64,000 nucleotides of DNA from Telmatactis stephensoni. Its lineage: Eukaryota > Cnidaria > Anthozoa > Actiniaria > Isophelliidae. The DNA lies in the NCBI GenBank assembly GCA_029948255.1, contig JALIZF010001702.1:372001-436000 (forward strand), read 5' to 3'. Of the stretch, positions 11,715-22,389 are shown piece after piece. Position numbers and translations under genes: made by a program. The notes under the pieces are model-generated. The model saw only the letters and a list, made by a program, of their open reading frames with translations, did no database searches and was not told the DNA's origin. Within the stretch, counting starts at the first letter, position 1, and every line of letters starts with the position of its first letter.

Positions 11715-11929
11715 GTGTGTACCGTACAATCAACGTGCCTACGCATTGGGTCTCCAGTTCGTATTTTTCCGTAGCCTGGGTTCCATTCCGAGCCCAATCT
11801 TTTACGGTTTTTTATTCGATAAGAATTGCATCCTGTGGGGAGAGAGCTGTGGTGAACGTGGTCGTTGTTTTGTTTATGATGTTGACAGCCTCTCCTACTA
11901 CTTGGCTGGAACAAGTATAATATTAAGTG
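11715..11929 (+). CDS. Lone SLCO/OATP organic-anion transporter exon
   Basis: An open exon with a good acceptor (TTTCCAATCTCAG before 11715) and donor (GTAAGT from 11930). The peptide reads CVPYNQRAYALGLQFVFF, then LGSIPSPIFYGFLFDKNC, LWGESCGERGRCFVYDVDS. This is the OATP family signature near the last membrane spans (R-A-ALG-Q, G-IP-PI-G-D-C-W-CG-G-C-Y). I could not find the exons for the rest of the roughly 600-residue transporter on either side: DDX19 ends 750 bases upstream and ALG3 starts 1 kb downstream. It is either a duplicated exon, a gene remnant, or an exon moved by a flanking element. The reading frame is undamaged, so it is not an old relic. Confidence 0.8.
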
Positions 11930-12979
11930 GTAAGTAGTATCGAGATGGGTAATGGATCATTTTACTTTGGCCAAAGTAATGTTTAAAGGCCAACAATGAA
12001 AACTTGATGGTATTTCAAAGTCTGCACAATAAGTTCCAGTCTTTTTATAGTGTTTGTACTCATTTTCTATTGCTGGTAATTGATAGAGTGATTGCACTTA
12101 ACCTGTGAAATTGTACTAGCTAAATAATGCAAAATAGCACTATTAAACAAGGGAAAACTAAGGATTTTGTACTTTTTCATGGGTTAAGTGTGATCACTCT
12201 ACTTCCAAATAAATCAGACAATGTAATATATATTGGCATTATTTATTCATATATCAACCTAACAGTTTTCCAAATATAGGCTAGTTCTATAGATGTGTAC
12301 ATATATTTTCAAAATCATTCTCTAACATTTGCTGAGTTGCACACATGATGACATTACAGCAGCCATCTTGGGAAACTTTAACACAAGATTTCTCCAATAA
12401 TTGGAGATTAAGTACATCATACGTACTAGATATCATCATTTAGGAATCAGAACATTTCTTCTATGTAAATAGATATAATTATTCAGACCTTTTTTCTCAA
12501 TATTTTTTCCAAAATATCCTCTTGGCAGCTTTCAATAAATTTATATGATGGTGCACCCCTCCTGAAGATAATCCTGGATCCACCCCTGCCAAGAATTATA
12601 GATTACACATGATCATGATCATTTTCAGCAAATCACAATTGTACATTGTACAATAACATACCAAACTTGATCAAATTATTCAATTCTGTGCTTGAACTAA
12701 TAAAATCAATTTCAATAAAATAGGCTTTTGTTGAGTATATCAACTCTCTTATTCAATTGAAATGTGATTTTAAAATGAATCTTAAACTTTGTGACTTGCG
12801 TACTCGTGATTAACAAATTGCACTCCCACTACACAGTCATGCAATTTTGTAATCGCTCATGCAGTTTCCACCCAAATTATTGCCCTCCTCTTAGTTTAAT
12901 TTTTTAAATAAATCTAACTAATGAAGAATAATATATTAGGTATTAATAATACAAATTACTGTTATAGTTCTATCTGTCT
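11930..12979. other. Intergenic, repeat fragments only
   Basis: No gene seen. It holds a piece of the GGGGCGGATCC family (12478-12592, compare 59173-59330) and sequence at 12050-12200 related to the ACTTAACC...TGCAAAATAG family found again at 25425-25630 and 46735-46860. ALG3 ends on the opposite strand at 12980. Confidence 0.6.
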
Positions 12980-15900
12980 CTAATGTAATTTATGGTCTGT
13001 TTCTGAGCTTTTCTTCACTCTATGGTCCATGCCTGCATACCAGAGTGACAGTAGAAGGGCAACATGGCAAACATGTAGAGTTGACGATGACAAATCAGTT
13101 GATGGATAAGTATTCCAACACAATTCAAGTAAGCCTAAAATCAAAATTCTACAAAGAAATTTTATTAGTAAACAAGTTGCTTTAGATCAGAGTGGATTTC
13201 ACATGACTGAAAACAGTTCTCACGGTTGTGTCAGGAAATTTTACATACATACCTTACAGATGTCCATAGCTTTGTATTCCACAGTAAATAAGGCAGTGTG
13301 TGGAAATACCATACATAGAACTGATAGTGTAGTGATCTAGAAAAGGCCACTCCAATGAAGTTAGATGTAAATAGAATAAGGACAAGCTGTAGACAGTGTT
13401 AAGGAAAGTCATCTAGTTGTTGGTCATTTAATGTGGAGTCAATTTTCTGAGTAACTGATGATAAACTTGAGGTTGACGGTGTGCACTTTATGTCTCTCTC
13501 CATCAATGCTATGTTTTAAGGTTATTTAGAGCTATTTGCATGGTTGTGGCCCAATTTACACAACAACCTTATGGCACAACACCCCTAAATCTTGGGCTGG
13601 TTATTTTGGGTACCCTTATCTGCCAACAAATTTCTGTTCACATGATGATAATTATGGGTGCTATACCAAAATGATGGGCCCAGGGGGTGCTGTGCCACAA
13701 AAAGGTTGTCATGTGACTTGGAAAAATGAACAATGGAAAGCAAGGCAAGTTGAAACCAGTGTGAAGTCATCAGGACCTCTTACATAAATGGCTGTGCACT
13801 GACCAACTAGGCCATAATAAATTTCCATGAAAAATCAACTAGAACACTGAGACCACTGTCCATTTAATATGAGTTTTTGGTTATTATTTACTAATGGCTA
13901 TTATTTACCAATAGTGATGCCTTTAGGTGTCTCCCTAACTTATCTTATCTCAAAAGGATATGATCACTTGCTAGAGACTTGGTAATAAATGGTCTTTTGA
14001 AGAATGTTGTTATACTGTCAAACTTTCTGAAAATTAAAAAAAGATGCAAATCAGTCAATTTATCCATTCAGATCTCGAAACCTGAGGTATTTATGGCCAT
14101 TTGAAATCTACTGTATGCAATAGTTGTACAAATTCCATCAGTAGCCCTATCAAAATGGTATTAGACATGCTAGAGCAGATTTTGTATGTGTGTGAAAACA
14201 GCACCAGACAGTCACTGCATGGTATACAACAGGAATTTTAGACATCATGGCAGTGACACATACATGGCACAGCGTGCTCTGTTTTCTCAGTCATACAAAA
14301 TCTGCTCTAGGTACTTAGTGCTTGTATACATTTCATATTTCTTGTTACAGAAGAACATGTACAAGTATATTGACTTTGATAGAGTTAAGTGAGAAATAGG
14401 TACCAAATACCCAACTGTACTAGAAAAGTGCCAGCTGCCAGTACATTTTTACCTGGGGGGGTTTTCCCATATATTGTGGGCAGGGATGACTTGTTGTACC
14501 TTTTAGGGGTCAAAACAATGATCTGGTAGCTTTTAGGGTGTCTCAAATGTTATTGGACTACCAAAGACTAATTAGCTGGTACCTTTTAGGCAGGGCTGTA
14601 TTAATAGCATCATCATAGATTATAGCAACTAGAAAATGATGAGATACCCACAAAAGTGGCTACTCCTTTATATTGGATTTCCTGTGGTGAAAGAGGAGAG
14701 GGAAAACTGAAACCAGAAGAGAGGAAGAGTCACCTCTCACCCCTCCTCACTTATCCCTTTTTACTTGTCTGGGACACCCGACTGCTCTCTTTGACACAGG
14801 AAGCCCAAAAGAAATAAATGGTTTGCAAAAGTCACTTGGGCTGTTTTTCATGGATACCTCTTCAACTATCAACATTTTGCTATGAAGAAAAGATTAACTG
14901 AATTACCTTGTCCAAATAAAATTATAAAATAATAACAAAATGGTAACATGAAGTACAAGAAGGCTAACATGGAAATATCTATTGAGGAACATCCATTCAG
15001 GAAGAAACCTCCAATTTACTGTCCACTCAAAAAGGAATTGTCGTCCAAGGTTGAAGGACATCACTAAGTAGGCAATAGGGTTATTGAGTAGAAATGGTAG
15101 GCCTAGGACCACCTGTGAACAAAGACAAAAACAACAAATGAGAAAATCTTATCTACCATTTAGTAAGGTCAGTTAGGGGGATGACATCCTTGTTTGTAAA
15201 TGCTCAGACTTCTCTCACACTCAACTCAATATTTCATCAGTCTATATTTATTTAGTGTTAGATTAATGAAATTTATGGCATGACACCCCTAAATCTTGGA
15301 ACATAATACAATATTTAATTAGGTATTTAAAGCATCCTAATAAGTCTAACAAATTTTATGTTCTGTTCACATTATGATTATTGCTTGCCACAGGGCCTGT
15401 GATCTCAGAATTAGGCCATGCAGCACCATAAAAAGTCCATCGTGTAAATTGGGCCGTAATCAACATCATGTGACAGCTGCCAGTGACTTACTGGGTCATT
15501 ACATAATAGTTTATTTACGTTTCTCAAGGCATAAAATACCTGTACAATGGCACATATTGCTAATCTTGGGATAGTTAACCACGCACCAAAAGTTATAAGA
15601 AGAACCAACAATACACCAGGTGCAAACAGTAAGATATTCATCTTGACACTTACACCAAGGCTGTAAAAACACAATTGGGTACACCAGATAATTTTTCTAA
15701 TCAATCAAAATGATTAGATTCAAGAAAATAATCATATCCCCAAAGAGGGTTGGGGGGGGGGGGGGGGGGGGGGGGGGGTGAGGCCATTTAGTGGTGCCTC
15801 TATAAAGCTGACAGGACCTTGCTTGGTGTCACACTTAATAGAGGGCATCCACGGGGTAATGCGTTTTTATATTTTATATAATATATAGTGTTATAGATGC

Positions 15901-18900
15901 CCATTCATTCCCTATTGCATCTGAACTAAGCCTAGAGTTCTTACCTAAAAAAGAAACATCCTAGATTCCAGTACTCATAGAGAAAACAAAGCACAGCAAG
16001 ATACATGAAAAACATGGCAACAGGATCATTAAACAGTCTAAGTATGTAGATAGAATGAATGCGATATGAGCCACAACACATGAAGAAAAATACATATGGT
16101 GGAACCTGAAATAACAAGAACAAACAAAAAGCAAATTATAGACACTGGTCCAAGAAGGGTAATGCCTTAATTAGCATGAACATTTCCCTAGAGTGATCCC
16201 TCTGGGTAAAGTGCAAAAACTAAAAATGCACAATACTTTGCACTATTTAGTACTTACTAATATAGGTAACATTTAATAGTCAGATCAATTAGGGTGGATA
16301 TAGATAGATAGATAGATAGATAAATCGTTTATTCACACTTTGAGTATTTTAAATACATTTTCATTTTATAGATATACATATATAATTAGTACATATACTA
16401 GTAAAGAAATTAAGTTTACAAAATAATAACTAGTGTCGGAGAACTGGAGTAACGTCAGTTTTCGAGCCAGTTCTCCAAAAACAGGATATACTCATCTAAG
16501 ATTGGTATGATCACCATCTACCCAACTGTACAACATAATCTACAAGTGATCTAATGGTTGGTATGTCCTTGGCTATTTGCACTAATGCTCAAAATCAAGC
16601 TCAAAGATATGACATTGGAAAATCTAATTAACCCTTTCGCTACTGGGGATTTTTGAGGTTTTTACGCGATTTTGAGGTCATAATCGATTTGTGTATTTTT
16701 TCGCCTGCTTACTGGAGTAACCATAGAAACTTCTGCTGTTTTGTACTATTGAGGGCTCAAGTTAACCGGTTGAAACCAGTTTGAAGCGGTAGCGTTTTTG
16801 GTCGAGTGATGGTGGTGGTTGAAAGTCCAGAAAACTTGGATTTCTGTGAATTTTCGAGCCTTTTTTCGCCTTTGGTTCCTACTGGCTGGGCATCATTAAG
16901 CCTGGAAGTAGCAGAGAGCTTACTTGCCGTAAGAATTCGTCAAGGTGTAACACTTCGTAGGCATTTTGGCTCGTAGCTTTGACTGGGTGAATTTTGAGTG
17001 GCGCCAAGACGAAGTGTGCTTTGAAGCTCGTCCAAGGGGAATTTCTCGGACCTGCCATGGCATTTTTTGGGAGTTGTGACGATTGAGGAACACAGCAAGC
17101 GCGAAATTTGGGCAGAATTCCGAGGGGGCTCGAGACTTGACTAAAAACTCTAAAAGATGGAGGGAAGGGCTGTGGCTGTCGCGTAGGAGCTGAATTACCC
17201 AGAATGCATTTAGGTCGTAAAAGTCCCAAAACACGTGCTTGCAAAATGGCCACAATGAATGAGCCGCAGCTGTGTCCGTGAAAGGAAAAGAAGGCCAAAA
17301 AGTCCATGAGAACACAAGACTAGGACTGAATTTGGTTGTTAATGCTGTTTCGTGTGCAGGAAAGGATAATTTGTTGAGAAAAATTGAGGTCCAAAATGTG
17401 TGATTTTCGAGGATGAAAATTGAGCCCAAAATGGTGATTTTTTCCTTTCCTTGCCTTGAAATGACGAATTTCTGCAGAAATCGCCAGTTGTTTCACAATG
17501 TTTGATTTTCAAAACTTGACTCCTTTACTAGAGTTTACTTTCGTACCAAAGTTGAGTTTGAGTTGTCCTTTTTTAGGAAGAAGTAATTTTTTAGACGAGT
17601 AGAATTTTTACGGCCGGTTTCGGGCGCTGTAGGAGCGAAAGGGTTAAAGTAAAAATTCTAAAAATATTGTTTGGGATTCCTGTGATCAAGGTGCTTTAGG
17701 CCAGACAACGGTATCAGGTTAAGTCGCCCGATGACCAAGTCGCCCGAGACAAGGTCGCCCGAGAATTGACCTGCTCGCCCGAGTCATATAAGTGAGGTCG
17801 CCCGAGATAGAAATATCGTCTAGTTTGTTTTTTTTTTTCTTTTTCTACATCCTAGATAAACTCATCTATATTACTAGAGTTATTATTTCTGCTTTCGGGA
17901 AAGTTTCTTGACGAAAGTAGAGCGAAAACAGAGTTCGAACCTTCGATCGCCAAACGGACTTAGACTCCTTGCTCGGCAATAATAATCCGCTCAAGAGACC
18001 ATAATACTAAGAGAGCGAAACTCAGTATTGATGTCTGTGCGATGTTCGTGGCGCCTAAGGCTATTTTTAGTAACTTCGCCATAGCGCGCGCAAGGCACTT
18101 AAACAATAGAATTCAAATGGTCCCTTCCGTGCGCACGCCAAAAAGCCAATTCTATTGGTTGAGGGCCTTGCGCGCGCTATGGCGAAGTTACTAAAAATAG
18201 CCTTAGGCGCCACGAACATCGCACAGACATCAATTACTGAGTTTCGCTCTCTTAGTAATGGTCTCTTGTCCGCTTTACCATTCTGTTTGACCTAAAACTG
18301 TCGTAAATCTATGTGTTATTGTTGATAGAATCCTAAATAAACTCATCTTTATTGCTACTTTTGCTCTACAAAAGTTTTCTCGACGAAAATCTGTCAACAT
18401 AGTGCGAGAGTTTGAACCAACGCTGTCGTCGAAGGAATCCATCGGATATATTATCAGTCCTTATTTGATACTCCATTAGTTTTACCGTTCTGATTTACCT
18501 AAAACTGTCTGCAATCTATGTGTTATTGGAGATGGAATCCTAAATAAACTCATCTTCTTTACGGTTATCATTACTTTTGCTCTACAAAAGTTTTCTCGAC
18601 GAAAATCTGTCAACAAAGTGGGAGTTTGAACCAACGCTGTCGTCGAACGAGTTAGACTTCTTGTTCAGCTATAATAGCCCATTAGCTTTACCATTCTGAT
18701 TGACTAAAATCTTTTAAAACTATTTATTTTTGCAACTACCATAAATTGCTGATTGTGTTTCATTGACGTGTTAAAGTTAGTAATTCCGAAATCTTTGTTT
18801 ACACTTAACGGGATCAACCCGGCCGGGATCAAAACACACTCATTGGTGAAAATCATTTTTAGGCGTCACTTGCCAACAACGATCCTTACTTTCAAAACTC

Positions 18901-21900
18901 TGATTGTTGACTTCCCTCATATTATATGGTTTATGAAAACCCCAAACAAACTTGTATTTTTTTAAGTATGAAACAAAAAGGACAACATTTAACCCGATTC
19001 AGTAGATTTTTCACATTATAGCTGTTTGTAAAATATGAACTTTTTTCAAATTGTTTCCTCCCAAGATCCTGAAACAGTTTGGATAAGTATCCGATATTTT
19101 AAATTTCTTTTAAATCGCACATTATTGATAAAACTCTTTATCCAGCTGATCGAATGGGTCTCTAGTAATGTTTATAGGCTTTATAATAAATAGATTTAGA
19201 TATACAGAATATATTTTTATAATTGGAGTATCAAATAAGGACTGATAATATATCCGATGGATTCCTTCGGCGACAGCGTTGGTTCCAACTCAGCACTATG
19301 TTGACAGATTTTCGTCGAGAAAACTTTTGTAGAGCAAAAGTAGCAATAAAGATGAATTTATTTAGGATTCTATCAACAATAACACATAGATTTACGACAG
19401 TTTTAGGTCAAACAGAATGGTAAAGCGGATTATTATTGCCGAGCAAGGAGTCTAAGTCTGTTCGGCGATCGAAGGTTCGAACTCTGTTTTCGCTCTACTT
19501 TCGTCAATCTGCTTTCCCGAAAGCAGAAATAATAACTCTAGCAATATAGATGAGTTTATCTAGGATGTAGAAAAAGAAAAAAAACAAACAAACTAGACGA
19601 TATTTCTATCTCGGGCGACCTCACTTATATGACTCGGGCGAGCAGGTCAATTCTCGGGCGACCTTGTCTCGGGCGACTTGGTCATCGGGCGACTTAACCG
19701 TAAACCCAGACAACAAACATCTAAGTCTGCACCCCTTCAATAGTGGTATGAACTTTTTAATATCCTTCCATTTGCATGTGATGTCAAGTATTGGGAGAAA
19801 GAGCCTATGGTTTAGCATCCTCATCCAAGAAGACATGAACCTGCATTTCACCAAGTCAACCTTCAAAGTCATACAGTGACTATGCAGCTTTGCAGATTTG
19901 CAACATTAATTTTCCAAAGACAGCACCTTCTCAAAATAATAAAGGCCAGCACACACTAGGCATCAGGTCGCTGTGATACAAGGCGGGGACATGTCACGAT
20001 GACAATTCTCCTTGTGTGTACTGTGGAATTTCTGTGCAAATCTTGTCGCCACAACAATTTTTTGCTGCAACACGTTGCATACAATCACAGCGACAAAATC
20101 AGTAAAAGTGGCTTCTTCACAGCACAGTACACACAAAGTGATGTGATGCTGCATCATGTTGCAGCAACCTGACGCCTAGTGTGCGCCAGCCTTAATGTTT
20201 TAAGAACCCAAGTGTTGATCTGGCTGGGAATCAAAACCCCACCTTCTACACTGAAACCTGTGCTCAACCAACTGAGCCAACCAGGCAGCAGCAATATAAC
20301 TGGTAAAAATGGGAGTCAGTCTTCAAACCTACCTCACACAAGCTTCCTCTACAGACAAAAAAAAACAATGAAGACATAGTCTAATCAGCTAGTCACAACC
20401 ATTCTGCCATTACTGCTGTTATTAATAAGTTTTGCCTCCTAAACCTTACCTTTGAGGTTTTCTGATAGATTGTAAACACTACCAACAGTGTTAGAAGGTA
20501 TAACCCTGCAAAGATGTATTGCGCAGTCCTTATATCCAGTCCTTTGTTGGTTATATAGTATAGACCACCAAATATGTACACAAACCCTGCAGGATAACTA
20601 AACACAACAAGTTAAGTATTCAATAGGGTTATTACATAATTAGTAAAGTATTAGATAAGATTATTATATTATTAGTAGAGTATTAGGTACTAAGGTTATT
20701 GCTAATAAAGTCTGGAGGCACACACACCCCCCCCCCCCCCCACCCCATATATTTTGGGTGGGGATGCTTGTCATACCTTTCTTAAAAGGATCAAAATCAG
20801 TGATTTGGTACTTGTAAGGGTGTCTCAAATCTTACTTTAGAAAGTGTTCAAAGATTGTCTAAAATACTATAACACTGCAAAGGAAATTCTAGCCTGTGTA
20901 CAGCCGTTTCTCCCCCTCTCCCCCTATAGGGGGGTTGGGAAACTGGCTGTACACAGGCTAAGGAAATTCACTTACACTAGAGGTCCAGTGTCTCCCTTCA
21001 ATTCATAGTAGTTGTAAGTTCCACTGATGACTCCCTCAACTTCTGACATATATGCTTTCCAATCTATTTCTGTATCTACACAGACATCAAAGCATGGTTG
21101 GTATTGTAGTCAGAAGTGAATGCCTTTTAGCTGTGATATGGACCCCTTGATATTGATTCAAAAGGACATTATCTCACGATATACAACTACCAGAATGCTT
21201 TGCCCACTTTTGTGAATCAAGAGGCAATTGAAAATATGAGTAAGAAAAAATATTTGAAAAGCATTCTAACTAGATTATACAATCAGAGACAACCAAATCC
21301 AACACAACATTCTACCTAGGAATGTAGTAAAATGATGCTATCATGAAAATGTCCTATTTCTGGCTTTGGCCATGTGAACTGAGGGATAACTCTTTTGCTG
21401 TCCTTTCCCAGTTGGGACCCGGCCTAACAACAAGAGTACTGTCCTGGCCACAAAGAACAACTCACGGCCATGTTATAACCATGTCAGTGCTGTGTTGTCT
21501 ATATAAACATTTGAAATTCCTGCCGTCACTGTTCCATGATGCTGATGAAAATGTATATTGATATCAGTGCTACCAAGAGACCACAAGAGAGTGAAACTCA
21601 GTATTGATGTCTGTGCGATGTTCGTGGCAACTAAGGCTATTTTTAGTAACTTCGCCATCATGCGCACAAGGTTCTCCAACAATAGAATTTGATTTTTGAC
21701 GTGTGCACACACTCGACCGTTTGCTCTCAGTTTTTTTATTTTATTGTTTAAGAGCCTTGCGCGCACGATGGCGAAGTTACTAAAAATAGCCTTATTCACC
21801 ACGAACATTGCACAGACATCAATACTGAGTTTCACTCTCTTAGTATTATGCCATTTTCTAAGAGAAATCTAAAATATTAAGAATAATCCCATGATGCATT

Positions 21901-22239
21901 GTACTATTCAATAATGGGGATTTGCTGAATATAGCACATGAACAGTCAAAACACACAAACTGAAAGTACACAAACTCTCTAACGAAGGCTAAAAGAACAC
22001 TAAACGCTACAATACTAGCCTTTAACTTATGGCTTATTCAGAAACACGCTCATATGCATGCACTCACATCGAATTTTCCAAATCACAACCACATTCACTA
22101 AAACTTCTGCGCAAAACAGTAACCCAGCGATGATCCATGTATTCTTAGGATCCAAGAACAAGGATTTCGTCCACTCAAGGTGAGTTTTCAAATCATATTT
22201 GGGTTTCTCTTTCCTTGCCCTCTTCCTCGTGACAGCCAT
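12980..22239 (-). CDS. ALG3: ALG3, Dol-P-Man alpha-1,3-mannosyltransferase
   Basis: ER membrane enzyme of N-glycan precursor assembly that adds the first lumenal mannose to Man5GlcNAc2-PP-dolichol. Exons in transcription order: 22239-22068, 21075-20976, 20597-20450, 16105-15945, 15660-15540, 15112-14907, then 13386-13253 and 13148-12980. Key segments: EIDWKAYM and [16 protein letters not shown] (exons 2-3), [20 protein letters not shown] (exon 4), [13 protein letters not shown] (exon 5), [14 protein letters not shown] (exon 6), [20 protein letters not shown] and [10 protein letters not shown] (exon 8), WNTYPST (exon 9). Phases agree for exons 1-6 and 8-9. One short exon between 14907 and 13386, which codes the poorly conserved loop before FTSN, was not found; its length must leave remainder 1 on division by 3. 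The start [10 protein letters not shown] fits a short basic cytosolic N-terminus. Introns are crowded with transposons. Confidence 0.93.
13555..13725. mobile_element. MITE of the CAACAACCTT family
   Basis: Begins CAACAACCTTATGGCACAAC and ends with the complement CACAAAAAGGTTGT; interior ACCCCTAAATCTTG and TGATGATAATTATGG. Other copies: about 55690-55870 and 56315-56605, plus a scrap at 15270-15300. The 83-codon open frame over this copy is not a gene. Lies in the ALG3 interval where one exon is missing. Confidence 0.7.
14173..14307. mobile_element. TA-flanked MITE, second family member
   Basis: A 135-base element with ends GAGCAGATTTTGTATG and complement CATACAAAATCTGCTC, flanked by TA on both sides (14171-14172 and 14308-14309). 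Interior shares the GTCACTGCATGG and TGGCACAGCGTGCTC segments with the copy at 46498-46643. Confidence 0.8.
14453..14600. mobile_element. GGGATGCTC-family inverted-repeat element, fragment
   Basis: Starts with a G run, then ATATTGTGGGCAGGGATGAC and repeated ACCTTTTAGG / TGTCTCAAATGTTA. One end only; fuller copy at 52016-52392, partial ones at 20723-20860 and 38406-38570. The terminal G run is a mark of this family. Confidence 0.6.
14678..14815. mobile_element. MITE with GGCTTCCTGTG ends
   Basis: Ends TGGATTTCCTGTGGTGAAAG and GACACAGGAAGCCCAA are inverted copies. Same ends bound a short element at 51192-51258 and a 40-base one at 11623-11661, and one end is cut off at the window edge (63987-64000). 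Confidence 0.6.
15752..15778 (+). repeat. Run of 27 consecutive G
   Basis: An unbroken poly-G run in ALG3 intron 4 (so poly-C in the ALG3 transcript). Length of such a run is hard to sequence and assemble reliably. Confidence 0.9.
16632..17643. mobile_element. piggyBac-like nonautonomous element, TTAA-flanked
   Basis: A 1,012-base element that begins CCCTTTCGCTACTGGGG and ends with the complement GTAGGAGCGAAAGGG, flanked on both sides by TTAA (16628-16631 and 17644-17647). TTAA target duplications with CCC ends are the signature of piggyBac. Two overlapping minus-strand open frames of 142 and 169 codons lie inside but show no transposase motif I recognise, so it looks nonautonomous. It lies in ALG3 intron 3. 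Confidence 0.8.
17717..19699. mobile_element. Long inverted-repeat transposon with TCGCCCGA end repeats
   Basis: Left arm 17717-18474 and right arm 19225-19699 are inverted copies of about 480 bases once a 277-base insertion is removed from the left arm. Each tip carries five to six spaced copies of TCGCCCGA, which look like transposase-binding subterminal repeats. Next to the left arm, 18480-18690 is a direct second copy of part of the arm. The central 500 bases hold only a 70-codon frame, so it is nonautonomous. I see no convincing target duplication. It lies in ALG3 intron 3. Confidence 0.88.
17992..18268. mobile_element. 277-bp MITE nested in the left arm, 6-bp target duplication
   Basis: Ends CAAGAGACCATAATACTAAG and its complement; long arms hold ATTGATGTCTGTGCGATG and GCTATTTTTAGTAACTTCGC. 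TCCGCT is present on both sides (17986-17991 and 18269-18274), and the other arm of the host element (19418-19432) shows the uninterrupted site with a single copy. Related copies lie at 21574-21850 and 25831-26064. Confidence 0.92.
19942..20193. mobile_element. MITE with AAGGCYRGC...CACACTAGGC ends
   Basis: About 250 bases; left end AAGGCCAGCACACACTAGGC, right end complement of AAGGCTGGCGCACACTAGGC. Interior is a chain of imperfect inverted pieces (TTGTGTGTACTGTG against CACAGTACACACAA). No coding. Lies in ALG3 intron 3. Confidence 0.75.
20224..20290 (-). repeat. tRNA-like SINE head
   Basis: Minus strand reads GGTTGGCTCAGTTGGTTGAG followed after about 35 bases by GTTTTGATTCCCAGC, like A and B boxes. 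No closing acceptor stem, so SINE-derived rather than a tRNA gene. It is within ALG3 intron 3. Confidence 0.5.
20723..20860. mobile_element. GGGATGCTC-family element, fragment
   Basis: A C-rich run, then ATATTTTGGGTGGGGATGCT, TTGTAAGGGTGTCTCAAAT. One-ended copy of the family at 52016-52392, in ALG3 intron 2. Confidence 0.6.
20893..20961. repeat. Short inverted repeat (AGCCTGTGTACAGCC)
   Basis: AGCCTGTGTACAGCC at 20893 faces GGCTGTACACAGGCT at 20946, with a loop rich in C and G runs. About 69 bases; it lies 15 bases from the ALG3 exon 2 donor. Confidence 0.7.
21574..21850. mobile_element. Second copy of the 277-bp MITE family
   Basis: Shares CAAGAGACCA, ATTGATGTCTGTGCGATG and CGAAGTTACTAAAAATAGCC with the copy at 17992-18268, but its right end has lost the final GGTCTCTTG. 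Lies in ALG3 intron 1. Confidence 0.8.
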
Positions 22240-22389
22240 TTTGAGTTCAAAAGTCTCGAGAACTGTTCGGAAAACATTCGAAAGGAAACGAAATATTTAC
22301 GAAATTTAACGAATATGTCCCGAGAATTTCTCGAGGATTTTCGTGGGATGAGCCCTGCGTGTGACAGGTGTGGAGACACAACAAACAAG
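22240..22389. promoter_or_regulatory. Probable bidirectional promoter, ALG3 / folate-receptor-like gene
   Basis: Only 150 bases separate the two divergent start codons (ALG3 at 22239 on minus, the cysteine-rich gene at 22390 on plus). No TATA box is evident; TCTCGAGAA, TTCTCGAGGA and TTCGAAAGGAA motifs recur. Both transcripts must start here or their 5' UTRs must overlap. Function is inferred from spacing alone. Confidence 0.6.

Noticed and set aside
14858..14879. Candidate 22-base microexon for the missing ALG3 exon 7 (minus strand)
   Set aside because: It has AG and GT signals and fits the phase, but it overlaps a piece of the CACTTAAGCTGTTT transposon family and codes no ALG3-like residues.
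16879..17429. Two minus-strand open frames of 142 and 169 codons
   Set aside because: They overlap each other in different frames inside the TTAA-flanked element and show no transposase or other motif I recognise.
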